Notes: generated from the sequence alone by a model not told the origin. A stretch of DNA of 64,000 bases from Hydrogenophaga sp. NFH-34 (GCF_021401345.1 NZ_JACBGE010000018.1:1-64000), one strand, 5' to 3'. Positions 1 through 8,851 are shown, counted from the stretch's first letter. Made by a program: numbers and translations.

Positions 1-132
1 GCCGTGGGCAACGACCGTGCCAGCATGATGGGGGGCAACTACCCGGGTGCGGGCATCACCCACGGGCCCAACATGACTTTCGGTTTCCTCACGGGCAACC
101 ACATCGCCGACACGGCAGGAGTAATCGCATGA
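1..132 (+). CDS. FAD-dependent oxidoreductase, C-terminal end (partial)
   Basis: The frame is open from the first base and ends at TGA 130-132, leaving 43 residues. The visible stretch [17 protein letters not shown] closely resembles the C-terminal FAD-contacting segment of flavoproteins of the fumarate reductase / 3-ketosteroid dehydrogenase superfamily (COG1053). The upstream part lies outside the window, so substrate and full length cannot be judged. Its stop overlaps the start of the NIPSNAP gene by ATGA, which implies translational coupling. Family assignment is fairly safe; the specific reaction is unknown. Confidence 0.7.
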   Translation, partial: AVGNDRASMMGGNYPGAGITHGPNMTFGFLTGNHIADTAGVIA

Positions 133-527
133 ACCCGACCCCAACCCCCCTGGCCTGGCCTGTCAGCGCCGCCAGCAGCCTGAGCCGCCCCCTGGTGGAC
201 CACCGGGTCTACACCATCGCTTTCCGCAAGATGCCGGAGTTCCTGGAGGTCTTCAACCGCCTGGCCATGCCGATCCTGATGCAGACGCTGGCGCATCCCG
301 TGGGTTTCTACACCAGCGTGGTGGGCACGCAGAACCAGTTCCTGCACCTGTGGGCCTACGAAGACTTCGCCGACTACGAGCGCCGCAGCCGTGCCCGCGA
401 TGCCCACCCCGACTTTCCGGCCTACCTGCAGGCTTCGGCCCACCTGATCACCGCGCAGGAGACGCGGCTCGTGCGCGCGGTGCCCATGCCCGGCTGGGTG
501 CCGCTGCCGCCCACGTCCGCCGTCTGA
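129..527 (+). CDS. NIPSNAP family protein
   Basis: A protein of 132 residues. The central part has the pattern of a NIPSNAP/dimeric alpha-beta barrel domain: [16 protein letters not shown] near residue 27, a [28 protein letters not shown]-type segment (quoted here only as a description of positions 58-85), and a C-terminal run ending in [11 protein letters not shown]. Members often sit beside catabolic oxidoreductases, and their biochemical role is poorly defined. The gene overlaps the preceding flavoprotein gene by 4 bases (ATGA), so the two are almost certainly co-transcribed. I infer an accessory role in the same pathway and assign no reaction. Confidence 0.75.
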   Translation: MNPTPTPLAWPVSAASSLSRPLVDHRVYTIAFRKMPEFLEVFNRLAMPILMQTLAHPVGFYTSVVGTQNQFLHLWAYEDFADYERRSRARDAHPDFPAYLQASAHLITAQETRLVRAVPMPGWVPLPPTSAV

Positions 528-571
528 CCCGCGCGGCCGTATCGCGTGTGGCGCTCACAGGTCCCTCGCCG

Positions 572-1522
572 ATGAAACGCGCGGACAGACACCCGCTCGA
601 CGACGCGCTGCTGGACGTCAAGCTGCTGCGTTTTTTGGAGGTGCTCTACAGCACGCGCCGGCTGGCGCGGGCTGCGGAGCAACTGGGGCAAAGCGCGCCC
701 ACGGTCAGCATCTGGCTCAACCAGTTGCGCGATGCGCTGAAAGACCCGCTGTTCGTCAGAACGCCCAGCGGCATGCTGCCCACGCCGCGTGCCGAGCAAC
801 TGATGCCCTCGGTACGCGAAGCCCTGCGCGTGCTGCGTTCACTCAATGCCGAACCCCAGCCGTTCGACCCGTTGTCCGCCGACCGCGTGTTCCGCGTCTG
901 CATCACCGATGGCGGCATGCTGACACTGCTGCCGCATGTGCTGGCGAGCCTGCGCCGCCTCGCTCCCCAGGTGCAGTTGGAGGTGATCAAGCTCGGGCCC
1001 GACGCCGGCACGCTGCTGGAAAGTGGCGAAGCCGATCTCGCCATCGGCCTGGTCCCCGAACTGGACACCGGCTTCTATCAGCAGGCGCTGTTCGACCAGG
1101 TCTGGGTCTGCCTGGTCAACCCCGAACACCCGCGCGTGCGCAATCGGCTCGACTGCGAGGCCTATGCGCGCGAAGGCCACATCGAAATCAGCCTCGGCAC
1201 CGGCCACCGCATGCTCGCGGCCGCCCTGGAGCGGGCGCAGATCCGGCGCAAGGTGTTTCTGGAAATGCCGGTGTACCTGGGTGTGCCGGCCATCGTGTCG
1301 TCGAGCGACCTGATCGCGACCATGCCCAGCCGGACCGGCCATTCGCTGGCGCGCAGTTTCGGCCTGAACCTGTTCCCTTGCCCGGTGCCGGTGCCGCCGT
1401 TCACGGTCAAGCAGTACTGGCACGAACGCTTCCACCACGACGCCGGTCACCGCTGGTTGCGTGGTCTGGTCCAGGAGCTGTTTCTGGAGGGCAGCAGCCT
1501 GCGCTCGGACACCAGCCCCTGA
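572..1522 (+). CDS. LysR-family transcriptional regulator
   Basis: A protein of 316 residues, a normal LysR length. I chose ATG 572 because the helix-turn-helix begins about 20 residues later (LLRFLEVLYSTRRLARAAEQ, then APTVSIWLNQLRDAL). The frame is open further upstream, but that part is low-complexity and overlaps the NIPSNAP gene. The C-terminal two-thirds is a substrate-binding effector domain (VFRVCITDGGMLTLLP, then GEADLAIGLVPELDTG). It lies between the NIPSNAP gene and an epimerase/SDR/TRAP operon in the same orientation. A TTTGCG-AAA-CGCAAA palindrome starts two bases after its stop, so it plausibly controls the downstream operon. The effector is unknown. Confidence 0.85.
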   Translation: MKRADRHPLDDALLDVKLLRFLEVLYSTRRLARAAEQLGQSAPTVSIWLNQLRDALKDPLFVRTPSGMLPTPRAEQLMPSVREALRVLRSLNAEPQPFDPLSADRVFRVCITDGGMLTLLPHVLASLRRLAPQVQLEVIKLGPDAGTLLESGEADLAIGLVPELDTGFYQQALFDQVWVCLVNPEHPRVRNRLDCEAYAREGHIEISLGTGHRMLAAALERAQIRRKVFLEMPVYLGVPAIVSSSDLIATMPSRTGHSLARSFGLNLFPCPVPVPPFTVKQYWHERFHHDAGHRWLRGLVQELFLEGSSLRSDTSP

Positions 1523-1523
1523 C

Positions 1524-1589
1524 TTTGCGAAACGCAAACTCCATGTTTGCGGTGGCTGTCTGTTGCGGCCGATGACCCGTTCCTAGAAT
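1524..1589 (+). promoter_or_regulatory. Putative LysR operator and promoter before the epimerase/SDR/TRAP operon
   Basis: Bases 1524-1538 are the perfect inverted repeat TTTGCG-AAA-CGCAAA. A further half-site GTTTGCG lies at 1545-1551, and a GCGTTTC element lies near 1603. A good -10 hexamer TAGAAT is at 1584-1589, with TTGCGG at 1563-1568 as a weak -35. The epimerase ATG at 1632 has a GAGGAG ribosome-binding site just before it. Palindrome plus repeated half-site upstream of a -10 box is typical of LysR-activated promoters, and the neighbouring LysR gene is the natural candidate. The sequences are directly visible; the regulatory role is inferred. Confidence 0.5.
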
Positions 1590-1631
1590 GAAAGACACCC
1601 TGCGTTTCACAACAATCATTCGAGGAGCAAC

Positions 1632-2567
1632 ATGAGGGTACTGGTCACTGGAGGCAGCGGCTTCCTGGGTGCCTGGGTCGTCAGGCAACTGGCGGAAGCC
1701 GGGCATGAACCCCTGGTTTTCGACGTCGTCGGCGACCGCAGCAAAGTGGCGGAGATCGCCGGCCAGCGGCTGGCCCGCGACATGGTCTGGGTGGTCGGCG
1801 ACGTGCGCAAGGCGCAGGACGTCGGGATCGCCGCCCAGGACTGCGACGCCATCATCCATCTCGCCGGTGTGCTCACGCCGGCCTGTCAACGGTCGCCGGT
1901 GCGCGGCGCCGAGATCAACCTCATCGGCACGCTCAACGTGTTTGAAGCGGCACGCCAGCAGGGCATCGGCTCCATTGCCTACGCCAGCACGGCCGGCGTG
2001 TTCGGCCGGCACGACAGCCAGCAGCCCTGGCCCGAAACCCACTACGGTGCGTTCAAGCTGGCCTGCGAAGGCTCGGCCCGCGCCTACTGGCACGACGCCG
2101 GCGTCGGCAGTGTGGGTTTCCGTCCCTTCGTGGTCTACGGCCCGGGGCGCGACACCGGCCTGAGCGCCGGACCCAGCCTGGCCTGCCGGGCCGCCGCCCG
2201 GGGCGAAGCCTATGTGCTGCCCTTCAGCGGCCGCTGCGGCATGGTGTACGTGGAAGACGCCGCCGCGCTGTTCGTGCAGGCCGCCGTGCGGCGTCACCAG
2301 GGCGCGCACGTGTTCAACTTGGTGGGCGAAGAAGCCTCGGTGGACGACGTGATCGACGGCATCCGTGCCATCGTGCCGGAGGCCCGCCTGTCCAGTGAAG
2401 GGCCGGCGCTGCCGATTGCCGTGGGACAGGACGAAGCCGGCCTGCGCGAGCACTTCCCCGACACGGTGCGCACCTCGCTGGCCGACGGCCTGAAAGCCAC
2501 CGTGCGCTTCTACCAGGGCCAGCCCGCGCAGGCGCTGGACCGCAGCGGCAGCGGGGCCCTCGCGTGA
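1632..2567 (+). CDS. NAD-dependent epimerase/dehydratase family protein
   Basis: An extended-SDR protein of 311 residues. The N-terminal nucleotide-binding motif is VTGGSGFLGAWVV (residues 5-17), and the active-site Tyr-x3-Lys is visible as HYGAFK near residue 138. Such enzymes act on sugar nucleotides, hydroxysteroids or other hydroxylated substrates. The start has a clear GAGGAG ribosome-binding site. It overlaps the next SDR gene by a GTGA junction and heads an operon with a TRAP importer. The setting suggests oxidation or epimerisation of the imported compound rather than cell-envelope sugar synthesis. Substrate unknown. Confidence 0.8.
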   Translation: MRVLVTGGSGFLGAWVVRQLAEAGHEPLVFDVVGDRSKVAEIAGQRLARDMVWVVGDVRKAQDVGIAAQDCDAIIHLAGVLTPACQRSPVRGAEINLIGTLNVFEAARQQGIGSIAYASTAGVFGRHDSQQPWPETHYGAFKLACEGSARAYWHDAGVGSVGFRPFVVYGPGRDTGLSAGPSLACRAAARGEAYVLPFSGRCGMVYVEDAAALFVQAAVRRHQGAHVFNLVGEEASVDDVIDGIRAIVPEARLSSEGPALPIAVGQDEAGLREHFPDTVRTSLADGLKATVRFYQGQPAQALDRSGSGALA

Positions 2568-3307
2568 GCGGCGCGGCCATGGACAACCGCGTGGCGGTGA
2601 TCGCCGGCGCGGCGGGCGGGATCGGCCGTGCCATCGCGCAACGGCTGGCGCGCGACGGCATGCGCCTGGCGCTGCTCGACCTCGATGCGGCGGCCGTGCA
2701 GGCCCTGAGCGAGGAGCTGCCGGGCAGCCTGGCGGTGGCGGCGGACCTCACCGACGAACACCGCGTGCAGGACGCGATGCGCCGCACGGAGGCGCACTTC
2801 GGCCGGCTGGACGTGCTGGTGCACGGCGTGGGCGTGACCGGGCCTTCGCTGCCCGTGCACGAATACCCGGTGCAGGACTGGCAGCGCACGCTCTCCATCA
2901 ACCTGCACAGCGCCTTTCTTTGCTGCCGCGCGGTGGTGGCACCGATGCTGCGCTCGGGCTTCGGGCGCATCGTCAACATCGCCTCCATCGCGGGAAAGGA
3001 AGGCAATGCGCAGCAGAGTGCCTACTCGGTGGCCAAGGCCGGTGTGATCGCACTGACCAAGTCGATGGGCAAGGAGCTGGCCACCACACCGATCCGTGTC
3101 AACGCCATCGCCCCGGCTGTGATCCACACGCCGCTGATCGATCAGATGACGCCCGAACTCCTGGCCACGGTGCTGGCCAAGATTCCCATGGGGCGTCCCG
3201 GGCAGCCGCAGGAAGTGGCCAACCTCGTGGCCTGGCTGAGTTCGGACGAGTGTTCGTTTTCCACCGGCTCTACCTACGACCTGTCCGGCGGCCGCGCCAC
3301 CTACTGA
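2564..3307 (+). CDS. Short-chain dehydrogenase/reductase
   Basis: A classical SDR of 247 residues. Cofactor motif AGAAGGIGRAIA is near residues 12-23, the catalytic serine lies in NIASIAGKEG, and the Tyr-x3-Lys motif is YSVAKAG. The C-terminus ends in a typical SGGRATY tail. The GTG at 2564 overlaps the epimerase stop (GTGA); an ATG at 2579 (MDNRVAVIAG) is an equally possible start. It probably uses NAD(P)H and interconverts an alcohol and a ketone in the pathway fed by the downstream TRAP transporter. Confidence 0.82.
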   Translation: MSGAAMDNRVAVIAGAAGGIGRAIAQRLARDGMRLALLDLDAAAVQALSEELPGSLAVAADLTDEHRVQDAMRRTEAHFGRLDVLVHGVGVTGPSLPVHEYPVQDWQRTLSINLHSAFLCCRAVVAPMLRSGFGRIVNIASIAGKEGNAQQSAYSVAKAGVIALTKSMGKELATTPIRVNAIAPAVIHTPLIDQMTPELLATVLAKIPMGRPGQPQEVANLVAWLSSDECSFSTGSTYDLSGGRATY

Positions 3308-3413
3308 GCCGCTCCGGCGGCGCGCGCTTTTGCATTGCCCGCCTTGCAGACACTGCAGGGCGGCCAACCGATGGCTCCCCGACGAGCCGTTTTTCCACCC
3401 AGAGGAGTCCAAG

Positions 3414-4487
3414 ATGAAAACCGTTTCCCCTTCCGTGCACCAGCCGCAGCAAGGCTCCCGCCGGACGTTCCTGCGCACCGGTGCCGGCGTGGCCATGGCC
3501 GCCGGCGTGTCCGCGGGCCTGTCGCTGCCCGCGCTGGCCCAGGCCAAGCCCGTCACCCTCAAGGCGGTGATCCAGCACCGCAACGGCGAGTCCTACAAAA
3601 AGTGGCTGTGGTTGCAGGAGCAAGTCAAGGCGCGCAGCCAGGGCAAGGTCGAGATCGAGGTCACCACCATCGGCGAGCTGGGTCTGGGCGGTACCGAGAT
3701 GCTGCGCGTGCTGAAGTCGGGCGTGATCGACATGGCCGAAATCCTGCCGGGCTACGTGGCCGGTGACTTCCCGATGATCGAGGCCTGCGATCTGCCGGGC
3801 ATCTCCACGAGCTTCCAGCAGTCGCGCCGGCTCTACGACGCCTGGACCGAAAACGTGGTGAGCAAGAACGAAGCGGCCATGGGCGGCAAGATCGTCGGCT
3901 CGTTCTGCTGGTCCACGATGTTCATGTACACCAAGTTCCCGCTGGAGACGCTGGACGCCTTCAAGGGCCGCAAGATCCGCGTCTTCGCCCCGGCCCAGGC
4001 GCGCTTCCTGACTGCGCTGGGCGCCGAGCCGGTGAGCATGACCACGGCGGACGTGTACCCGTCGCTGCAGCGCGGCGTGATCGACGGCGCCATCACCGGC
4101 ACCGAACACGTCAAGGCCAGCAGCCTGTGGGAAGTCACCAAGTACATGACCAACGTGAACATCCCGCCCATGGGTTCGTACGTGGTGATCGGCACGCGTG
4201 GCCTGGCCAAGGTGCCGGCGGAGTTCCGCAGCATCTTCACCGACGTCTACAAGGAGTTCAGCGACCTCGGCTGGAAGCTGGGCAGCGACAACGACCAGCT
4301 CGGCTTTGCCTACGCGCTGGAAAAGGGCATGGTCCTGACCAAGGAGGCCAAGCCCGAGTGGGTGCCGCAGCTCTCCCGTATTTCTCGGGAAGACATCCTG
4401 CCGTGGTGGGCCGGTCGGGCCGGTGCGCGCGCCAAGCCGGCGTTCAACGAGTTTCTCTCGCCCATCGTGGGCTACAAGCTGAGCTGA
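3414..4487 (+). CDS. dctP: TRAP transporter substrate-binding protein (DctP family)
   Basis: A protein of 357 residues. The N-terminus carries a twin-arginine-type signal (SRRTFLRTGAGVAM) and ends at an ALAQA cleavage site near residue 44, so it is exported folded to the periplasm. The mature part is a DctP/TAXI-like solute receptor, for example ELGLGGTEMLRVLKSGVIDM and the conserved RKIRVFAPAQ segment. I chose ATG 3414 because AGAGGAG lies just upstream and the signal peptide then starts properly. The dctQ and dctM genes follow after a strong hairpin. The ligand is probably an organic acid, but specificity is not readable from the sequence. Confidence 0.88.
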   Translation: MKTVSPSVHQPQQGSRRTFLRTGAGVAMAAGVSAGLSLPALAQAKPVTLKAVIQHRNGESYKKWLWLQEQVKARSQGKVEIEVTTIGELGLGGTEMLRVLKSGVIDMAEILPGYVAGDFPMIEACDLPGISTSFQQSRRLYDAWTENVVSKNEAAMGGKIVGSFCWSTMFMYTKFPLETLDAFKGRKIRVFAPAQARFLTALGAEPVSMTTADVYPSLQRGVIDGAITGTEHVKASSLWEVTKYMTNVNIPPMGSYVVIGTRGLAKVPAEFRSIFTDVYKEFSDLGWKLGSDNDQLGFAYALEKGMVLTKEAKPEWVPQLSRISREDILPWWAGRAGARAKPAFNEFLSPIVGYKLS

Positions 4488-4494
4488 GCACAGG

Positions 4495-4521
4495 GTGCGC
4501 CGCGCTTGTGGCGCGGCGCAC
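4495..4521 (+). terminator. Strong stem-loop between dctP and dctQ
   Basis: GTGCGCCGCGC, a TTGTG loop and GCGCGGCGCAC form a perfect 11-bp stem 7 bases after the dctP stop. A short pyrimidine-rich stretch follows instead of a full T tract. Such a structure can partly terminate transcription or protect the 3' end of the receptor mRNA, so that the periplasmic protein is made in excess over the membrane subunits. The hairpin is visible; the function is inferred. Confidence 0.65.
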
Positions 4522-4556
4522 GCCTTCTTCCCATAACAAGAGACAAGAGGCTTCCC

Positions 4557-5069
4557 GTGCATGTCCTCCACCAACTGATGTCGCATCTGGCCCGCGGCAT
4601 GGCCTGGATCAGCGGCCTGCTGTTTTTGCTGCTGGCGTTCTACATGAGCGGCGACGCGCTCAGCCGCACGCTGGGAGGCCCCTTCACCGGCGTTTCCGAC
4701 CAGATCGCCGCGTTCTGCCTCTCGCTGGGCGCCACCTGGGCGCTGGCCCAGGGGGTCGTCACCGGCGCCCATGTGCGCTCCGACGTGCTGCTGCCGCTGC
4801 TGCCGGTGCCGGTCAAGCGCTGGTTCGGCGTGCTGGCGCTGGCCGGGCTGACCGTGTTCGCCTGGATACTGGCCTATTCGTCCTACCTGCTGACCATGGA
4901 GTCCTACGACATGGGCTCCACCGTGCCGCAGTCCATCATCGAGATGCAGCTCTACATCCCGCAGGCGGTGTCGACCGTGGGTTTTGTGGTGTTTGCCGTC
5001 ACGGCGCTGCTGACCACCCTGGTGGCCATGACGCGCCCGGAGCCCATTGCCGAAGAGGGAGGCATCTGA
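4557..5069 (+). CDS. dctQ: TRAP transporter small membrane subunit (DctQ family)
   Basis: A protein of 170 residues with four predicted membrane helices, for example around GLLFLLLAFYMSGDALS, QIAAFCLSLGATWALAQG, FGVLALAGLTVFAWILAY and STVGFVVFAVTALLTTL. The GTG at 4557 has AGAGG six bases upstream; an ATG at 4578 is an alternative. The small subunit bridges the periplasmic receptor and the large DctM channel. Only one base separates its stop from the dctM start, as expected for co-translated partners. Confidence 0.85.
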   Translation: MHVLHQLMSHLARGMAWISGLLFLLLAFYMSGDALSRTLGGPFTGVSDQIAAFCLSLGATWALAQGVVTGAHVRSDVLLPLLPVPVKRWFGVLALAGLTVFAWILAYSSYLLTMESYDMGSTVPQSIIEMQLYIPQAVSTVGFVVFAVTALLTTLVAMTRPEPIAEEGGI

Positions 5070-5070
5070 G

Positions 5071-6384
5071 ATGGCCGCCATTGTCGTTACCACCCTGTTC
5101 GCGCTCATCGGTTGCTTCCTGCTGAGCTTTCACATCGCCAGCTCGCTGGGGCTGACGGCCGCCATCGCGGGCGCGCTGCACATCGGCGAGATCTGGGGCT
5201 TCTTCGGCCAGATCCCGTGGAACAACATCAGCAACAGCGGCATGATCGTCGTGCCCCTGTTCATCCTGATGGGCGAGCTGTTGCTGCGCAGCGGCGTGAC
5301 CGAGGAGCTGTATGCCATCCTGAGCAAATGGATGGGCCGCGTGCCCGGCGGGCTGCTGCACACCAACGTGCTGGCCAGCGGGCTGTTCGCGTCCATCTGC
5401 GGCTCCAGCGTGGCCACCACGTCGACCATCGGCGCCGTCGCCCTGCCGGAAATGCGCCGCCACGGCTACGACGAAAAGCTGGCCATGGGGTCGATCACCG
5501 CCGGCGGCACGCTGGGCATCCTGATCCCGCCGAGCGTGATCATGATCATCTACGCCATCATGGCCGAGGTGTCCATCGCCCAGCTCTACATGGCCGGCAT
5601 CGTGCCCGGCCTGCTGATGATGGCCGCCTTCATGCTGGTGATCTTCGGCGTCGCGCTGGTCTCGCCGCAGCGGGCCCCGAAGCTGGAGACCCGCTTCACC
5701 TGGGGCGAGCGCCTGCGCGGGCTGACGGCCGTGCTGCCGGTGCTGTTCCTGCTGGGCATGGTCATGGGCACCATCTATGCCGGCGTGGCCACGCCGACCG
5801 AGGCCGCGGGCTTCGGCTCGGTGGGGGCGTTCCTGCTGGCGCTGCTCAAGGGCCGGGTCAACCGGCGCATGCTCAGCGAGACCTTCCTGGCGACCGCGTC
5901 GACCACCAGCATGGTGCTGCTGGTGGTGGTCAGCGCCTTCCTGCTGCAGTTCGTGCTCTCGCTCGGCGGTGTGCCGGCGGCGATCTCCAACTGGATCGGG
6001 GGTCTGGGCCTGTCGCAGATCGAGCTGATCCTGTGCATCGCGCTGATCTACATCGTGCTGGGCATGTTCATGGAGAGCATGGCCATGATCGTGTGCACGC
6101 TGCCGATCCTGCTGCCCATTCTGCACGCCGCGCAGGTGGACCTGGTGTGGTTCGGCATCCTGGCCGTGATCCTGGTCGAACTCTCGCTCATCACCCCGCC
6201 CGTGGGCATGAACCTGTTCGTGATGCACGGCCTGCGCACCCGCATGGACGGCGCCCGCGCCGGCCCGCTGACCGAGATCTTTGCCAGCAGCATCCCCTTC
6301 GTGATCGCGATGCTGGTGGTGCTGGGCCTGATCATCGCCTACCCCGAAATCGCCACCGGCATCGTGGCGCACATGAAGCAGTGA
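5071..6384 (+). CDS. dctM: TRAP transporter large permease subunit (DctM family)
   Basis: A protein of 437 residues with about twelve hydrophobic segments and DctM hallmarks: IPLF-type segment VVPLFILMGELLLRSG, the CGSSVATTSTIGAVALP loop, GTLGILIPPSVIMIIYAI, and GMFMESMAMIVCTLPILLP near the end. This is the sodium-coupled translocation subunit in the inner membrane. ATG 5071 was preferred to a start further upstream because GAGGGAGG precedes it. It completes the dctPQM set starting at 3414, and SDR genes follow in the same direction. Confidence 0.9.
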   Translation: MAAIVVTTLFALIGCFLLSFHIASSLGLTAAIAGALHIGEIWGFFGQIPWNNISNSGMIVVPLFILMGELLLRSGVTEELYAILSKWMGRVPGGLLHTNVLASGLFASICGSSVATTSTIGAVALPEMRRHGYDEKLAMGSITAGGTLGILIPPSVIMIIYAIMAEVSIAQLYMAGIVPGLLMMAAFMLVIFGVALVSPQRAPKLETRFTWGERLRGLTAVLPVLFLLGMVMGTIYAGVATPTEAAGFGSVGAFLLALLKGRVNRRMLSETFLATASTTSMVLLVVVSAFLLQFVLSLGGVPAAISNWIGGLGLSQIELILCIALIYIVLGMFMESMAMIVCTLPILLPILHAAQVDLVWFGILAVILVELSLITPPVGMNLFVMHGLRTRMDGARAGPLTEIFASSIPFVIAMLVVLGLIIAYPEIATGIVAHMKQ

Positions 6385-6414
6385 GCTGCCTCCATCCTTC
6401 TTTTCTGACCCATC

Positions 6415-7146
6415 ATGAACCTCCCCTTTGAAGGCCGGTACGCCGTCATCACCGGCGCCGGCAGCGGCATCGGCAAGGAAACCGCCCGCGTGCTCGCCGA
6501 GCGCGGCGCCCAGGGCCTGTTGCTGGCCGACCTCAACCTGGCCGGTGCCACCGAGGTCGCGCAGGACGTGGCCGCGGCCACCGGCTGCACCTGCCTGCCG
6601 TACCAACTGGATGTGGCGCGCCCGGACCAGATCGAGGCGATGTTCGCTTTCGTCGCCGAACGCTTCGGCCGCGTCGACGTGCTGGTCAACGGTGCCGGCG
6701 TCTGCACCTACCTGCCGGTCGAGGAACTGGACGCGCAGAAGTGGGAACGGGTGATGGACATCAACCTCAAGGGTTCCTACCTGTGCGCGCGCTCGGCCAT
6801 TCTGCAGATGAAGCGCCAGCGCAGCGGCAAGATCGTCAACATCGCCTCGGTGGCCGCGCGCATCGGCGGCGTGGCCTCGGGCGTGGACTACGTGGCCTCC
6901 AAGGGCGGCGTGCTGTCCATGACCTATGCGCTGGCCAAGGCCTGCATGGGGCACGGCATCAACGTCAACGGTGTGGCGCCGGGCGTGATCGACACACCGC
7001 TCATCTCGGGCCACGACTACCCCGAAGGCACCATCATCGGGCAGCCGCGCGACGTGGCCAACGTGATCGCCTTCCTGGCCAGCGACGACGCCCGCCATGT
7101 GCAGGGCTGCACCATCGACGTCAACGGCGGCCTCTACATGCATTGA
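6415..7146 (+). CDS. Short-chain dehydrogenase/reductase
   Basis: A protein of 243 residues. Rossmann motif TGAGSGIGKETAR is at residues 12-24, NGAG and NIASVAARIGG form the active-site region, and the catalytic pair is YVASKGG. The tail TIDVNGGLYMH is the usual C-terminal cofactor-loop ending of NAD(P)-dependent alcohol/3-oxoacyl reductase-like SDRs. It follows dctM by 30 bases, so it is probably in the TRAP operon and acts on the imported compound or a product of it. Exact substrate unknown. Confidence 0.83.
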   Translation: MNLPFEGRYAVITGAGSGIGKETARVLAERGAQGLLLADLNLAGATEVAQDVAAATGCTCLPYQLDVARPDQIEAMFAFVAERFGRVDVLVNGAGVCTYLPVEELDAQKWERVMDINLKGSYLCARSAILQMKRQRSGKIVNIASVAARIGGVASGVDYVASKGGVLSMTYALAKACMGHGINVNGVAPGVIDTPLISGHDYPEGTIIGQPRDVANVIAFLASDDARHVQGCTIDVNGGLYMH

Positions 7147-7173
7147 ACGCAGCACCGCAGGGAACCTCATCAC

Positions 7174-8001
7174 ATGCAAGACAGCACAACCGAACACATC
7201 CTGGTGACGGGGGCCACCGGCGGCATCGGCCTGGGCATTTGCGAGGCGCTGGCCGAGCGCGCCCGCCGCGCCGGTAGCCCGCTGCGCCTGAGCGTCGCCA
7301 GTTCGCGGGCGGGCGAGCGCCTGGACCGGCTGGTGGCCGAGCTGCGCACGGCCGGCGTCGACGCCCACGGCGTGGCCGGTGACGTGACCGACCCCGCGCA
7401 GTGCGATGCCCTGGTGGCGCAGGCACTGGCCCAGGGTGGCGACCTGTCGGCCCTGGTCTGTGTGGCCGGCGCCTCGGGGCCGGGCCGGCTGGCGGACCTG
7501 CCGGTCGAGCAGTGGGACCTGACCTTCCAGCTCAACACGCGCGCGGTCTGGCTGCTGGCGCGCGCGGCGCGCGAGTCGCTGCTGCGCACCCGCGGCAGCA
7601 TCACGGCGGTGGCGTCCATGTCGGGCTTGCATCCGCACCCGGGTTACGGCGCCTATTCGCCCGCCAAGGCGGCGCTGGTGATGCTCTGCCGCCAGCTGGC
7701 GCAGGAGTGGGGGCCGGACGGTATCCGCACCAACAGCGTCTGCCCCGGCATGATCCGCACGCCGCTGACCGAGGCGGTGTACCAGGACGATGCGACGCGG
7801 CTGCAGCGCGAGGCCCTGGTGCCGCTGGGCCGCATCGGTCGCCCCGACGACATCGGCCAGGCGGTGGCCTACCTGACCAGCGAAGCCGCGTCCTACGTCA
7901 ACGGGATGAACCTGGTGGTGGACGGTGGCGTGGCGGACCACATGCTGTGCATGATCCCGGGCCGCCCCGGCAAGCCGCCGGTGGGGGCGTCGGCCGCCTG
8001 A
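7174..8001 (+). CDS. Short-chain dehydrogenase/reductase
   Basis: A protein of 275 residues, slightly longer than the neighbouring SDRs because of a Gly/Pro-rich C-terminal tail after VDGGVADHMLC. The cofactor motif VTGATGGIGLGIC is near residue 10, the catalytic serine lies in AVASMSGLHPHPG, and the Tyr-x3-Lys is YSPAKAA. It is the last gene of the plus-strand operon and faces the paiB gene 66 bases away. Likely an NAD(P)-dependent alcohol dehydrogenase of the same pathway as the other region-1 SDRs. Confidence 0.82.
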   Translation: MQDSTTEHILVTGATGGIGLGICEALAERARRAGSPLRLSVASSRAGERLDRLVAELRTAGVDAHGVAGDVTDPAQCDALVAQALAQGGDLSALVCVAGASGPGRLADLPVEQWDLTFQLNTRAVWLLARAARESLLRTRGSITAVASMSGLHPHPGYGAYSPAKAALVMLCRQLAQEWGPDGIRTNSVCPGMIRTPLTEAVYQDDATRLQREALVPLGRIGRPDDIGQAVAYLTSEAASYVNGMNLVVDGGVADHMLCMIPGRPGKPPVGASAA

Positions 8002-8067
8002 GCCGCGCAGGCCCGGGGCGGCCCGGCGCTGCTGCCCTCCGGTGTGACGGGTTGCCGATGACCACCC

Positions 8068-8709
8068 TCAGTCGTCCGTTGTCGGGCCGGCGCTCTGCAT
8101 GGCATGGGCCAGGGCATTCGCGCCTAGCCGTTCCAGACCGTCGGCCGCGCCCAGCCGGTCGCGCGCTTCCCGGTTCTGGCCGAGCTTGAATTTGCCCACC
8201 AGGCGGGTGATGTCGATCTCCACCCCGACGATGGCCTGCAGCATGCCGGCGATGTAGTCGCTCGGGGCGTCGCCCATCCGCCAGGGTCTGGGCTGCTGCG
8301 AGCGCGCCTCGTGCTCGCGCGTCAGGCGACCGACCAGCCCGCGCAGAAAGCGTTCATCGTGATGGATGCGGAGCACGCCGTGCGCGTGCACCACCTGGTA
8401 GTTCCAGGTCGGCACATGGCGGTGGTGTTCGGGCTTGCTGGGGTACCAGTTGGGCGAGATGTAGCCGCCCGCGGCCTGGAAGATCACCAGCACGGCGGTG
8501 TCGGCCGCCTGTTGCCACACTGGGTTGGCGCGCGCCACGTGGGCGCGCAGCGTGCCGTGCGACCCCTGCGCGGTATCGAGTTCAAAAGGCAGGTGGTTGG
8601 CGTCCAGCCCCTCGGGGCCGTGCGTCACCAGCGTGCCCAGCGGGTGCGCGGCGATGAGGGCATGCAGGACTTCGGGGCGGCGTTCTTCGAAAGCGGCGGG
8701 CAGGTACAT
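8068..8709 (-). CDS. paiB: FMN-binding negative transcriptional regulator, PaiB type
   Basis: A protein of 213 residues, the usual PaiB length. It begins MYLPAAFEERRPEVLHALI and contains the family's AAGGYISPNWYPSKPEHH and VPTWNYQVVHAHG segments, which form the flavin-binding split barrel, followed by FKLGQNREARDR. PaiB proteins are dimeric FMN-binding proteins first described as repressors of sporulation and protease genes in Bacillus; the role in proteobacteria is unclear. It is convergent with the upstream SDR and has its own 140-base leader. The next gene on the same strand, lysE, lies upstream. Confidence 0.85.
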   Translation of the reverse strand: MYLPAAFEERRPEVLHALIAAHPLGTLVTHGPEGLDANHLPFELDTAQGSHGTLRAHVARANPVWQQAADTAVLVIFQAAGGYISPNWYPSKPEHHRHVPTWNYQVVHAHGVLRIHHDERFLRGLVGRLTREHEARSQQPRPWRMGDAPSDYIAGMLQAIVGVEIDITRLVGKFKLGQNREARDRLGAADGLERLGANALAHAMQSAGPTTDD

Positions 8710-8851
8710 GGGGTTTCAGGGGGCGAAGACGCCGTGCGTCGGTGCAGCGCATTGTGCGCGCGCTGTGCTCGGTGGGAGAGGTCACCATCCGGCCAGACGG
8801 GGCCTCGAATGGGCCGATCAGGCGCCCGGGTGGCAGCCATGTCGGCAGCGG

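Noticed and set aside
1-3307. Steroid degradation operon based on the flavoprotein tail
   Set aside because: The 43 visible residues only show the flavoprotein superfamily; nothing else in region 1 is steroid-specific.
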